Source: Pseudomonadota bacterium
GTDB lineage: Bacteria; Pseudomonadota; Alphaproteobacteria; Acetobacterales; Acetobacteraceae
Direction: 5' to 3'
Length of the DNA: 11,385 bases
Assembly (NCBI GenBank): GCA_021807975.1
Contig: JAKBCJ010000115.1
Location: forward strand, 1-11,385
Part shown: in pieces, positions 1 through 5,908 of the stretch
Position numbering within the stretch: the stretch's first letter is position 1
How the letters are laid out: the number at the start of each line of letters is the position of its first letter
Notes under the pieces: model-generated
Seen by the model: only the letters and a program-made list of their open reading frames with translations
Database searches by the model: none
What the model was told of the DNA's origin: nothing
Translations under genes and position numbers: made by a program

Positions 1-216
1 GGATTGGTGTTGCCCCTGTTTTCGTTGCCGTCTGCTATCGGCCATGTGCCGGTGGTGACGGTTGGGGTGGCCGGTATCATCCTGCTGCCCGTAGCGCGTG
101 TTCTAATGATGTTTCTCTCATTTCTTCATGCGCGGGACTTTATCTTCGCTGGCATTGCCAGCTTTGTGCTGGCCATTATCGTCCTGTCCTTCGTCATCGG
201 TGCAGTCACGGACTAG
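1..216 (+). CDS. 3' end of small membrane protein, DUF1634-like (5' end outside the window)
   Basis: The reading frame is open from the first base, so the true start probably lies upstream; a TTG at base 4 could act as a start but would give an unusually short protein. Two hydrophobic segments are visible, roughly residues 17-40 (GIILLPVARV) and 46-67. Between them is a short charged turn with HARDF. The pattern Leu-Leu-x-Pro-Val-x-Arg-Val followed by Arg-Asp and a second membrane helix resembles the C-terminal half of DUF1634 proteins, which are inner-membrane proteins of unknown function often encoded beside TauE/SafE-type sulfite or anion exporters. That partner gene, if present, is not in the window. 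The family assignment rests on motif memory only. The frame ends in TAG at 214-216. Confidence 0.55.
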   Translation, partial: GLVLPLFSLPSAIGHVPVVTVGVAGIILLPVARVLMMFLSFLHARDFIFAGIASFVLAIIVLSFVIGAVTD

Positions 217-430
217 GAGAATCCGCTGCTGATTGCCTCGTCGATATGGCCGCGGACATGGGACAGCTTGGTTCGAAATCGCAAACCAAGCCCGGCGGAT
301 TGCCCGTAACGTCGCGGCTCCTTCGCGAGCACGAGGTGCTGACGCTGGAGATGCCCGACAAGGATGGGGCGGATGTGCGGGTGCCGAGTGGGCGGAAATG
401 TTTTAGGGCTGTGGGCCTTGATTTTTGCGG

Positions 431-465
431 ACAATATGTATCTCAAATGCGCCACATATTGTGGC
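431..465. promoter_or_regulatory. nested palindromes upstream of the toxin-antitoxin pair, candidate autoregulatory operator
   Basis: ACAATATGT (431-439) is repeated as its exact reverse complement ACATATTGT (454-462). A second, tighter dyad GCCACA-TAT-TGTGGC (451-465) is built on the right arm. The element ends 23 bp before the antitoxin ATG, where RelB/DinJ-type antitoxins usually bind to repress their own operon. I could not place a convincing -35/-10 pair. The stretch 217-430 before it holds no gene that I can support. Confidence 0.5.
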
Positions 466-488
466 GTTGGGCTTGGAAAGGATCGAAC

Positions 489-767
489 ATGGCTGCTCAG
501 ACCTCAATGCTGCATGTGCGCGTCGATAACCAACTCAAGGCGCAAGCGGCGGAAAAGCTCGCTGGATTTGGGCTTACGGTTTCCGATGCAGTACGTATTC
601 TGCTGACACGGGTCGTCAAAGAGGGCGCGTTGCCGGCGGGGTTCACGGCGGATAATGAAGCCTATGACGAATGGTTTCGTGCCAAGGTGCGGGAAGCGTT
701 GGCGGACACGCGCCCGGCCGTCTCCCACGAGCAGGCGATGGAGGATGCCCACGCGCTGATCGACTGA
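489..767 (+). CDS. RelB/DinJ-family antitoxin of a type II toxin-antitoxin pair
   Basis: This 92-residue protein has the usual antitoxin layout. An N-terminal ribbon-helix-helix DNA-binding part (about residues 6-50) contains the beta-strand segment MLHVRV, a helix rich in Lys/Ala, and SDAVRILLTRVV, the typical DinJ second helix. An acidic, flexible C-terminal half (NEAYDEWF, then the helix around SHEQAMEDAHALID) would wrap the toxin. I chose ATG 489 because AAAGGA (477-482) sits at good spacing, family homology begins there, and the inverted-repeat operator lies just upstream. The frame stays open back to 246, but that extension shows no family similarity and would swallow the operator. It is expected to neutralise the toxin that begins 13 bp downstream and to repress the operon with it. 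Confidence 0.85.
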   Translation: MAAQTSMLHVRVDNQLKAQAAEKLAGFGLTVSDAVRILLTRVVKEGALPAGFTADNEAYDEWFRAKVREALADTRPAVSHEQAMEDAHALID

Positions 768-780
768 AAGCGCCGTTTGC

Positions 781-1065
781 ATGCTGATCCTTGAATGGCG
801 TGCGACAGCCAGGGCCGACTTGCTGTCGATTGTCGATTACATATCCGATGAAAATCGCGATGCCGCCCAACATCTGAAAGACGAGATCGAGACCAAGGTG
901 TCCCATTTGCGCGAACATCCGAAGCTCTACAGGCCCGGCCGGGTTGCGGGAACACGAGAGATGGTTGTCCGAGCGAATTACATGGTGGTCTATGCGGAGA
1001 GCGCCCGGTCTGTTTCTATTCCGCGCGTCCTGCACACCGCCCGGGAATGGCCGCCGAACCGGTAA
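781..1065 (+). CDS. RelE/ParE-family toxin
   Basis: This 94-residue protein has the ParE/RelE fold signature. It opens with a beta strand (LILEWRATARADL), followed by a helix pair with IVDYISDEN and AAQHLKDEIETKVSHL. The core then reads HPKLYRPGRVAGTREMVV, NYMVVY and a C-terminal VLHTAREWPP. The PGRVAGTRE and VLH-x4-WP pieces are the strongest family marks. RelE members cut mRNA on the ribosome and ParE members poison DNA gyrase. The sequence reads more like the ParE side (GTRE, NYxVVY, VLHxxxxWP), but sequence alone does not settle the target. It follows the antitoxin by 13 bp with only a weak ribosome-binding site, so translation is probably coupled. No truncation is visible. Confidence 0.85.
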   Translation: MLILEWRATARADLLSIVDYISDENRDAAQHLKDEIETKVSHLREHPKLYRPGRVAGTREMVVRANYMVVYAESARSVSIPRVLHTAREWPPNR

Positions 1066-1141
1066 CTGGTTCTGGTCGGAATCTGACCCAGCGCCGTTCC
1101 CGAGTTGTAGAGCCTACCGCGGTCCTGCCTGTTGCCCGCGC

Positions 1142-1435
1142 TCAAAGCCCAAGCGCATCCCGGATGATCCGAGCGCTTTCCATGGGGGTGGTCATCGTGG
1201 TGTCGATCTTTAGGTCATAGACGACGCCGCGGTGGACGCGGTCATATTGCCCGCGCGCCAAGCTGATCGCGCGCTCCACGACGGGGCCGGTCTTGATGGC
1301 AATGGACGGCGAAGCCCGTTGCTCGACGGTGTCGAGGATTGGGCGATACGGATATTGCCAAGAATTCCCGCTGTCGTCATTGTCCTGGTGTACAGGAACA
1401 GCGGACAGCCGCGGGTAGCCGCGGACGATAGTATG
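1142..1435 (-). pseudogene. 3' remnant of a chloramphenicol-phosphotransferase-like kinase
   Basis: On the minus strand a frame is open from an in-frame stop at 1481-1483 down to TGA at 1142-1144, yet it has no ATG at its head, so gene callers would miss it. Its C-terminal part reads ERAISLARGQYDRVHRGVVY followed by DLKIDTTMTTPMESARII. This matches the end of CPT-type phosphotransferases: VHxGVxYDLxVDT, then a helix that begins with a Pro-Glu-type cap. The N-terminal P-loop expected of that family is absent; the frame upstream (about HTIVRGYPRL) does not resemble it. I infer a 5'-truncated relic, cut when the restriction-modification operon or the toxin-antitoxin pair arrived. The family call rests on about 45 residues. 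Confidence 0.5.
1401..1430. promoter_or_regulatory. three tandem 10-bp units before the restriction-modification operon, candidate operator
   Basis: The units are GCGGACAGCC (1401-1410), GCGGGTAGCC (1411-1420) and GCGGACGATA (1421-1430). The first two differ at two positions and the third diverges after six bases. A spacing of exactly one helical turn is what dimers of ribbon-helix-helix repressors commonly bind, and the next gene encodes such a protein. A weak -10-like TAGTAT (1429-1434) directly follows. The unit junctions create CCGCGG at 1409-1414 and 1419-1424. Confidence 0.45.
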
Positions 1436-1449
1436 TGGGGGTCGGTAGC

Positions 1450-1644
1450 ATGGGAAAAGAGGGCCAGGACGCCCATCGCGTCAGCGTGACTTTCTCGCGT
1501 GCCCAACACGTCGAGCTTGAGCGGATTGCCCGGAAGCAGGGCATGAAAGTCGCCTGGGTGGTGCGCCGGGCGGCGGAGCGTCTTATCGAGCAGGAGAACG
1601 GCGGGCCGCTGCTGCCGCTCGACTTCGGGCAGGCCCATGCGTAG
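1450..1644 (+). CDS. small ribbon-helix-helix protein, putative regulator of the restriction-modification operon
   Basis: The product is 64 residues from ATG 1450 (GTG 1435, five codons upstream, is an alternative). A strand RVSVTFS is followed by helix A (RAQHVELERIARKQG) and helix B (KVAWVVRRAAERLIEQE), the layout of CopG/Arc-type DNA-binding domains, then a short tail ending PLLPLDFGQAHA. A run of Gs (1437-1441) may serve as the ribosome-binding site. The last 8 bases overlap the start of the methyltransferase gene, so the two are likely translationally coupled. I infer a role like a controller protein, setting methyltransferase and endonuclease levels, with the tandem repeats at 1401-1430 as its probable site. 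It could also be an antitoxin-like protein without a partner. No exact family name is claimed. Confidence 0.7.
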   Translation: MGKEGQDAHRVSVTFSRAQHVELERIARKQGMKVAWVVRRAAERLIEQENGGPLLPLDFGQAHA

Positions 1645-2800
1645 CGCTGAAATCTTTGCTGGATGCGGCGGTCTGGCCATGGGGCTGTCGCGTGCCGGGT
1701 TCGAGCATGCACTGATGGTCGAGTGGGATGAGAACTCGGTCGCAACCGTAAGGCACAACAAGGATCGCCGCGTCGGTCACGTCGCGGCCTGGCCGATTGA
1801 ACAGAAAGACGTCCGCGAGGTCGATTGGACGGCCCATCGAGGCAATTTGGCGCTGGTGTCGGGCGGCCCGCCATGTCAGCCTTTCGCCATCGGCGGCAAG
1901 AAGAAGGGGCACGCGGACCGCCGGGACATGTGGCCAGAGGCGGTTCGCGCCATCCGCGAGGCCCGGCCGGACGGGTTTCTGTTTGAGAATGTGCGGAACC
2001 TGGCGAGCCCGACGTTTCGGCCGTATCTGGACTGGATCATCGCGTGCCTGCGCCGTCCGGATGTGGTCCGCCGGGAGGCCGAGAGTCACGCGGAGCACCT
2101 GGAGCGCCTGGAATCGAGCAGGCGGGCGCGCGCCTTCGAAGTCATCTGGCAAGTGGTGAACGCGGCCGACTACGGCGCCCCGCAGATACGGCACCGGGTC
2201 CTGATTCAGGGGTTGGCCAAAGGGCTGCGTGCGATGCCAGAGCCCCTGGCGCCAACGCACTCACGCGATCGGCTGTTGTGGGATCAGTGGGTGACAGGGG
2301 ATTATTGGATATTGCATGGCCTGAGGCCGCCCGCCGAACCCAACGATGGGGACGCGGCCCGCGTCGCCGCCCTTCGGCGATCGAAGACGCGGCCAACGGG
2401 CAAGCCGTGGGTCACGGTGCGCGACGCCATCGCTGGCCTGGGTGAGCCGGATGGCAAAGACTGTCATGTCTTCCAGCCCGGCGCCCGCGGCTATCCGGGG
2501 CACACCGGCAGCATCCTGGACATGCCATCCAAGGCGCTGAAGGCCGGCGATCATGGCGTGCCCGGGGGCGAGAACATGATCCGGTTCGCCGACGGATCAA
2601 TGCGCTATCTGACAATGCGTGAGGCGGCCCGCCTCGTTGGCCTGCCAGACGCCTACCAGTTCCCACGGTCCTGGACGGAGAGCATGCGCCAACTCGGCAA
2701 CGCCGTCCCAGCGCAACTAGCTGAGGTGGCCGGGCGACATATGCGTACGCAACTTGAGTCGGCGCGCGCGCGACAGGCCGCTGAAGATACGGCGGCGTGA
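1637..2800 (+). CDS. DNA (cytosine-5) methyltransferase of a type II restriction-modification system
   Basis: This is a 387-residue C5-cytosine methyltransferase with the conserved motifs in order. Motif I is the SAM-binding IFAGCGGL (residues 6-13). Motif IV is GGPPCQPF with catalytic Cys80. Motif VI is FLFENVRNL (Glu117). Motif VIII is APQIRHRVLIQG. A target-recognition region follows, and motifs IX/X lie near the C terminus (RYLTMREAARLVGLPDAY and QLGNAVP, about 352-358). Length is normal for the family and no key residue is missing, so it should be active. It transfers a methyl group to C5 of cytosine and protects host DNA from the adjacent endonuclease. The ATG is inside the preceding gene and its stop overlaps the next start by 4 bases. 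The recognition sequence cannot be read from the protein; CCGCGG is a guess based on the Eco29kI-like partner. Confidence 0.95.
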   Translation: MRSAEIFAGCGGLAMGLSRAGFEHALMVEWDENSVATVRHNKDRRVGHVAAWPIEQKDVREVDWTAHRGNLALVSGGPPCQPFAIGGKKKGHADRRDMWPEAVRAIREARPDGFLFENVRNLASPTFRPYLDWIIACLRRPDVVRREAESHAEHLERLESSRRARAFEVIWQVVNAADYGAPQIRHRVLIQGLAKGLRAMPEPLAPTHSRDRLLWDQWVTGDYWILHGLRPPAEPNDGDAARVAALRRSKTRPTGKPWVTVRDAIAGLGEPDGKDCHVFQPGARGYPGHTGSILDMPSKALKAGDHGVPGGENMIRFADGSMRYLTMREAARLVGLPDAYQFPRSWTESMRQLGNAVPAQLAEVAGRHMRTQLESARARQAAEDTAA

Positions 2801-3597
2801 GGCGCCCCTCCCCGGGCGCGGCGGTGGGAACGTCAGGCGCCGTCGGGCCGCATGCCTTAACCGGTATAGGCGGCTATGACGAGTTCGAGATCGATATCGA
2901 AGAAATTCTGCGGCAGCAGTTACCGAAGTTCTTTCAGGACATGCCATCGGCGCCCTTGACGCTTGGTAATGTCGATGCATTGCCAGAGCGAGCCAAAGGC
3001 GCCTACGTACTATTCCTCGACGATTTCCCTGTATATGCCGGTAAAACCGACACTAGGCATGGCTTTCGCGACCGGCTCGGGCGGCACGCGTGGACGGTGC
3101 AAGGCCGGGTCAATCTTGATCCAAGCCGCTTGTCGTTCAAGGCCGTCAGAATCATGGTGTTCTCGGCGTTCGACGCTGAGGCACTTCTGATATCGGAAAT
3201 GAAGCGCATCAACCCCAAGGCGCTCCCGTGGAATAATTCCGGCTTCGGGTCCAACGACCCGGGCAAGAACCGCGATAGCCAGCAGCCCGCTGATTTCGAC
3301 CAATGGTATCCGGTGGATATCGACTTCATGATGCACGATCTGCCCATAAGTGATATCAGTCTGGCCGATTTTTTCGGTGTGGTGAAGCAACGACTTCCAT
3401 TTTTATTCCGCAATGCGCCCATTCCGGCCGATGTGATGGTCACGAACACAAACGATAAGGCAACGCTTCGCCAGATACTGAAGATGGCGGTTGGCGTACT
3501 GCCCCCCGGCTGGCAGGTGACGGTCCTGCATGGGCGCGTTATCATCTACCAAGAGAAACGCGATTACGAATTCAAGCTTGAGGTGATGCGGTCCTGA
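2797..3597 (+). CDS. GIY-YIG type II restriction endonuclease, Eco29kI-like
   Basis: From GTG 2797 the product has 266 residues. The region DEFEIDIEEILRQQL (28-42) followed by GAYVLFLDDFPVYAGKT (68-84) gives a GIY-YIG core with Tyr70 and Tyr80. RDRLGRHA supplies an Arg-x3-His pair (Arg93/His97). Glu134, in the helix AEALLISEMKRINP, and Asn146, in the segment PWNNSGFGSNDPGKNRD, complete a set matching R.Eco29kI (Tyr, Tyr, Arg, His, Glu, Asn), as I recall it. The WNxxGFGxxDPGxxR stretch is very characteristic of this family. Eco29kI itself cuts CCGCGG as a dimer; whether this enzyme shares the site is unknown. The C-terminal ~90 residues (from about ADFFGVV) are extra to the nuclease core. The start overlaps the methyltransferase stop as GTGA; GTG 2824 is an alternative. 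Its base composition looks more AT-rich than neighbouring genes. Confidence 0.8.
   Translation: MRRPSPGAAVGTSGAVGPHALTGIGGYDEFEIDIEEILRQQLPKFFQDMPSAPLTLGNVDALPERAKGAYVLFLDDFPVYAGKTDTRHGFRDRLGRHAWTVQGRVNLDPSRLSFKAVRIMVFSAFDAEALLISEMKRINPKALPWNNSGFGSNDPGKNRDSQQPADFDQWYPVDIDFMMHDLPISDISLADFFGVVKQRLPFLFRNAPIPADVMVTNTNDKATLRQILKMAVGVLPPGWQVTVLHGRVIIYQEKRDYEFKLEVMRS
3580..3587 (+). promoter_or_regulatory. strong Shine-Dalgarno sequence that fixes the vsr start
   Basis: GAGGTGAT is an eight-base exact complement to the 16S rRNA tail. It ends 6 nt before CTG 3594 and is 33 nt from the first in-frame ATG (3621), which has no ribosome-binding site of its own. This favours CTG as the initiation codon. 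Confidence 0.6.
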
Positions 3598-4046
3598 CGA
3601 ATCCGGCCCGTTCGGCACAGATGGCATTGGTCAAAGGAAAGAACACCAAGCCCGAGATGCGCGTCCGGCGCGCTCTCCATGCCGCGGGTTTGCGTTACCG
3701 GTTGCACGACAAGCGCCTCCCGGGGCGGCCCGACATCGTGTTTCCGTCGCGCCGGATCGCCGTAGAGGTTCGCGGTTGCATGTGGCATCAGCATCCCGAT
3801 CCGGACTGCAAGCTGGCACGCATGCCCAAGAGTCGTCTGGACTTCTGGCGCCCGAAACTGGAGGGCAATGCCGCGCGTGACCGTCGGCATGAGGCAGATC
3901 TCAGGGCGATGGGCTGGCGGCTCATCGTGGTATGGGAATGCGAGATTGGCAACGAATCCCGAATTCAGGGCGTCATTGACGAGGTACGAAGCGCTCCGGC
4001 AAATGTCGGCGGCATCAGCGACAGGCGTGCGGGCACCGTTCCCTGA
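3594..4046 (+). CDS. vsr: very short patch repair (Vsr) mismatch endonuclease
   Basis: Vsr nicks next to T:G mismatches that arise when 5-methylcytosine deaminates at a methyltransferase site, and starts repair back to C:G. Numbered from CTG 3594 (150 residues), the motifs are GKNTKPE (Glu21), LPGRPDIVF (Asp47) and RGCMWHQHPD (Trp64, His65, His67). Then comes DFWRPKLEGNAARDRRH and the C-terminal GWRLIVVWECE. These align without gaps to E. coli Glu25, Asp51 and His69. The first nine residues (TNPARSAQM after the start) match the usual Vsr N terminus (TPEQRSRNM-like), and this is lost if ATG 3621 is taken as start. The CTG overlaps the endonuclease stop as CTGA, echoing the GTGA overlap one gene earlier. 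Placement after a C5 methyltransferase fits its role as a companion repair enzyme. The last ~20 residues are variable. Confidence 0.9.
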   Translation: MTNPARSAQMALVKGKNTKPEMRVRRALHAAGLRYRLHDKRLPGRPDIVFPSRRIAVEVRGCMWHQHPDPDCKLARMPKSRLDFWRPKLEGNAARDRRHEADLRAMGWRLIVVWECEIGNESRIQGVIDEVRSAPANVGGISDRRAGTVP

Positions 4047-4063
4047 GGCGTCGAAGTAACGCC

Positions 4064-4088
4064 CCGGCCGGGAACCAAGCCCGGCCGG
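4064..4088. terminator. GC-rich hairpin between convergent genes
   Basis: CCGGCCGGG (4064-4072), a 7-nt loop, and CCCGGCCGG (4080-4088) form an exact 9-bp stem between the end of vsr and the end of the minus-strand aminotransferase gene. No T tract follows on either strand, so intrinsic termination is unproven; position between converging genes is the main support. Confidence 0.45.
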
Positions 4089-4105
4089 CATCCCCAAACT
4101 CGTCC

Positions 4106-5515
4106 TTACTTCACAACCGCGATCTGCTCGCGCCGCAACTGCACCGTTAGCTCGTCCAGCGCCTTGCCGACGCGGTTGAGCAGCTCATCGACTTCATCCT
4201 TGGTAATGATCAGCGGCGGGCTGAAGCACAACACGTCGTTCAGCACAGTGCGGGCGATGACGCCGTTCTCCTCGCACAATTTCGCCAGACGGCCGCCGAC
4301 TTTCGCCTTCGGGTCGAAGTTCGTGTGGGTCGCCCGATCCGCCACCAGTTCCATCGCCGCGATCAGGCCCGCGCCGCGGACCTCGCCCACCAGCGGATGA
4401 TCGCCGAAGCGGCGCCTCAGTTCGGACTGCATATGCGGCCCGACCTGTCCGACATGGGTGCCCATGTCCAACTCATCGTAGATTTTCAACGTCTCGATCG
4501 CCACGGCGGCCGGAACCGGGTGGCCGGAGTAGGTGAAGCCGTGGCCGAACGTGCCGACGGTGTGGCTCTCTTTCGCCAGCGCATCGAACACGAACTGGTT
4601 CACCATCACCGCGCTGATCGGCAGATACGCCGACGACAGCGCCTTCGCGCACACAAGGATATCGGGCACGATGGTCTGCGACTGGCTGCCCCAATAGGTG
4701 CCGGTGCGCCAGAAGCCGCAAATCACCTCATCGACGACCAGCAATACATCGTATTTCTTCAGCACGGCCTGGATCTTCGGGAAGTAGCCGCGCGGCGGCA
4801 GGATCACCCCGCCGGCGCCCATGATCGGTTCGGCCCACATGGCCGCCACCGTCTCCGGGCCTTCGTCCAGGATCAGCTTTTCCAGTTCGTCCGCGCAGCG
4901 TGTGGCGAATTCGTCCTCCGTCTCGCCGGGCAGGGCGCCGTGGTAGAAGTGCGGCGTGATCGTGTGCAGGAACCCCGGCAGCGGCACGTCGAAGCTGCGG
5001 TGGTTGGACGCCAGCCCGGTCAAAGACGCCGACCCTATGGTGATGCCGTGATAACCCTTCACCCGGCCGATGATCTTCTTCTTGGTCGGGCGGCCCAGTG
5101 CGTTGTTCAGATACCAGACCATCTTGATGGCTGAGTCGTTGGCCTCGGAGCCGGAGTTGGCGAAGAACACCTTGCTCATCGGCACCGGGGCGCGCTGGAT
5201 CAGCATTTCCGCCAGGTCGATCATCGGTTCGTGGGATTTGGCGGTGAACGCGTGGTAGAACGGCAGCTTACGCATCTGCGTGACCGCGGCCTGCACCAGG
5301 CGTTCGTTGTCGAAACCCAGCGCCGCGCACCACAGGCCGGCAACGGATTCGATATATTCCTTGCCGGACTCGTCCCAAACCCGGACGCCCTTGCCGCGGG
5401 AGATGACGATGGGGCCAACGGTTTTATGCGCCTCCAGGTCGGTATAGGGGTGCAGCACGTTGGCGATGTCGCGGGCGGCGGCGGAGTTCGCGCCGAACGG
5501 TGGGGGCGGTGCCAT
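4106..5515 (-). CDS. class III pyridoxal-phosphate aminotransferase (omega-amine:pyruvate type)
   Basis: This full-length 469-residue fold-type I class III transaminase moves an amino group from an omega-amine donor to an alpha-keto acid such as pyruvate. Visible marks are GLWCAALGF (60-68, active-site loop), NSGSEANDSAIKM (120-132, phosphate cup) and GYHG (154-157, Tyr/His stacking on the cofactor). VVDEVICGFWRTG follows (Asp262 to the pyridine nitrogen), then AKALSSAYLP with the Schiff-base Lys291. HGFTYSGHP and an Arg at about 422 (VIART) correspond to the mobile carboxylate-binding Arg of the Chromobacterium violaceum omega-transaminase, which the whole sequence closely resembles. AGGAG (5524-5528) lies 8 bases before ATG 5515. 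Natural substrate cannot be fixed from sequence: putrescine, beta-alanine, GABA or taurine type are all possible. It is divergent from the flavin oxidoreductase gene. Confidence 0.9.
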   Translation of the reverse strand: MAPPPPFGANSAAARDIANVLHPYTDLEAHKTVGPIVISRGKGVRVWDESGKEYIESVAGLWCAALGFDNERLVQAAVTQMRKLPFYHAFTAKSHEPMIDLAEMLIQRAPVPMSKVFFANSGSEANDSAIKMVWYLNNALGRPTKKKIIGRVKGYHGITIGSASLTGLASNHRSFDVPLPGFLHTITPHFYHGALPGETEDEFATRCADELEKLILDEGPETVAAMWAEPIMGAGGVILPPRGYFPKIQAVLKKYDVLLVVDEVICGFWRTGTYWGSQSQTIVPDILVCAKALSSAYLPISAVMVNQFVFDALAKESHTVGTFGHGFTYSGHPVPAAVAIETLKIYDELDMGTHVGQVGPHMQSELRRRFGDHPLVGEVRGAGLIAAMELVADRATHTNFDPKAKVGGRLAKLCEENGVIARTVLNDVLCFSPPLIITKDEVDELLNRVGKALDELTVQLRREQIAVVK

Positions 5516-5908
5516 GGGTAGACTCCTGCTTGGGACTGTGTTCGGAAAAGCCTAGACCCTTTGCCGGCGATGGGGAACAAGCGGTTGAAACCGATCCGGC
5601 GCCAGCATGGGCCGACCCATATTAACTGGACGTCGGGGAACGTATGCGGTGACGGTCAATCGGCGGGTGACCGTTTCAAAGCAGGTGCGTGATTCGCCGC
5701 GCGTGGTTGCGGCTGCAACCGATCCATCCTGCGTTGACACCCGGGGGCGCACGCGGCCGCCCGGACCTATGCTGTGCTATCAGCGACGCCCGACGTCTGG
5801 CGCATAACGTCCCGACCTCGCGGCTGATCGTTCCGGCCGGGTCGGACCACTAGCCGAGGGCAGCGAACCAAGTTACGCATTGTCCAACGTCCATAAGGAT
5901 ACCGCGCC
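5516..5908. other. 393-bp divergent intergenic region, regulatory
   Basis: No convincing gene is seen on either strand. The region should hold promoters for the aminotransferase (leftward) and the oxidoreductase (rightward). Besides the dyad at 5652-5674 it contains an exact 6-bp dyad GGTTGC-GGCT-GCAACC at 5705-5720. A perfect -35 hexamer TTGACA (5734-5739) lacks a partner -10 at proper spacing. The rightward gene has AAGGA just before its ATG. Confidence 0.5.
5652..5674. promoter_or_regulatory. 7-bp inverted repeat, candidate operator
   Basis: ACGGTCA (5652-5658) and TGACCGT (5668-5674) form an exact dyad with a 9-bp spacer between the divergent aminotransferase and oxidoreductase genes. 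Size and spacing suit a dimeric repressor or activator. No regulator gene is adjacent in this window, so the binder is unknown. Confidence 0.35.

Noticed and set aside
213..455. Minus-strand 80-codon frame before the toxin-antitoxin pair
   Set aside because: No recognisable domain, no ribosome-binding site seen, Arg/His/Pro-rich composition typical of antisense reading in GC-rich DNA.
246..488. 81-codon upstream extension of the antitoxin frame
   Set aside because: It lacks family similarity, runs through the operator dyads, and a good ribosome-binding site precedes ATG 489.
1401..1430. The 10-bp units as a CRISPR or plasmid iteron array
   Set aside because: Only three units, no spacers, no cas or replication gene nearby; operator use fits better.
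1583..2260. 225-codon minus-strand frame
   Set aside because: Antisense shadow of the methyltransferase, which has every catalytic motif.
3621..4046. ATG 3621 as the Vsr start
   Set aside because: It removes conserved N-terminal residues and has no ribosome-binding site; kept as the fallback start only.
4325..5134. 269-codon plus-strand frame
   Set aside because: Antisense shadow of the aminotransferase; Arg/His-rich with no domain.
5734..5773. TTGACA with TATGCT as a promoter
   Set aside because: The spacer is 28 bp, far from the 16-18 bp needed by the main sigma factor.
5607..5807. 66-codon plus-strand frame in the divergent intergenic region
   Set aside because: No ribosome-binding site or domain; covers the dyads; overlaps an equally unconvincing minus-strand frame.
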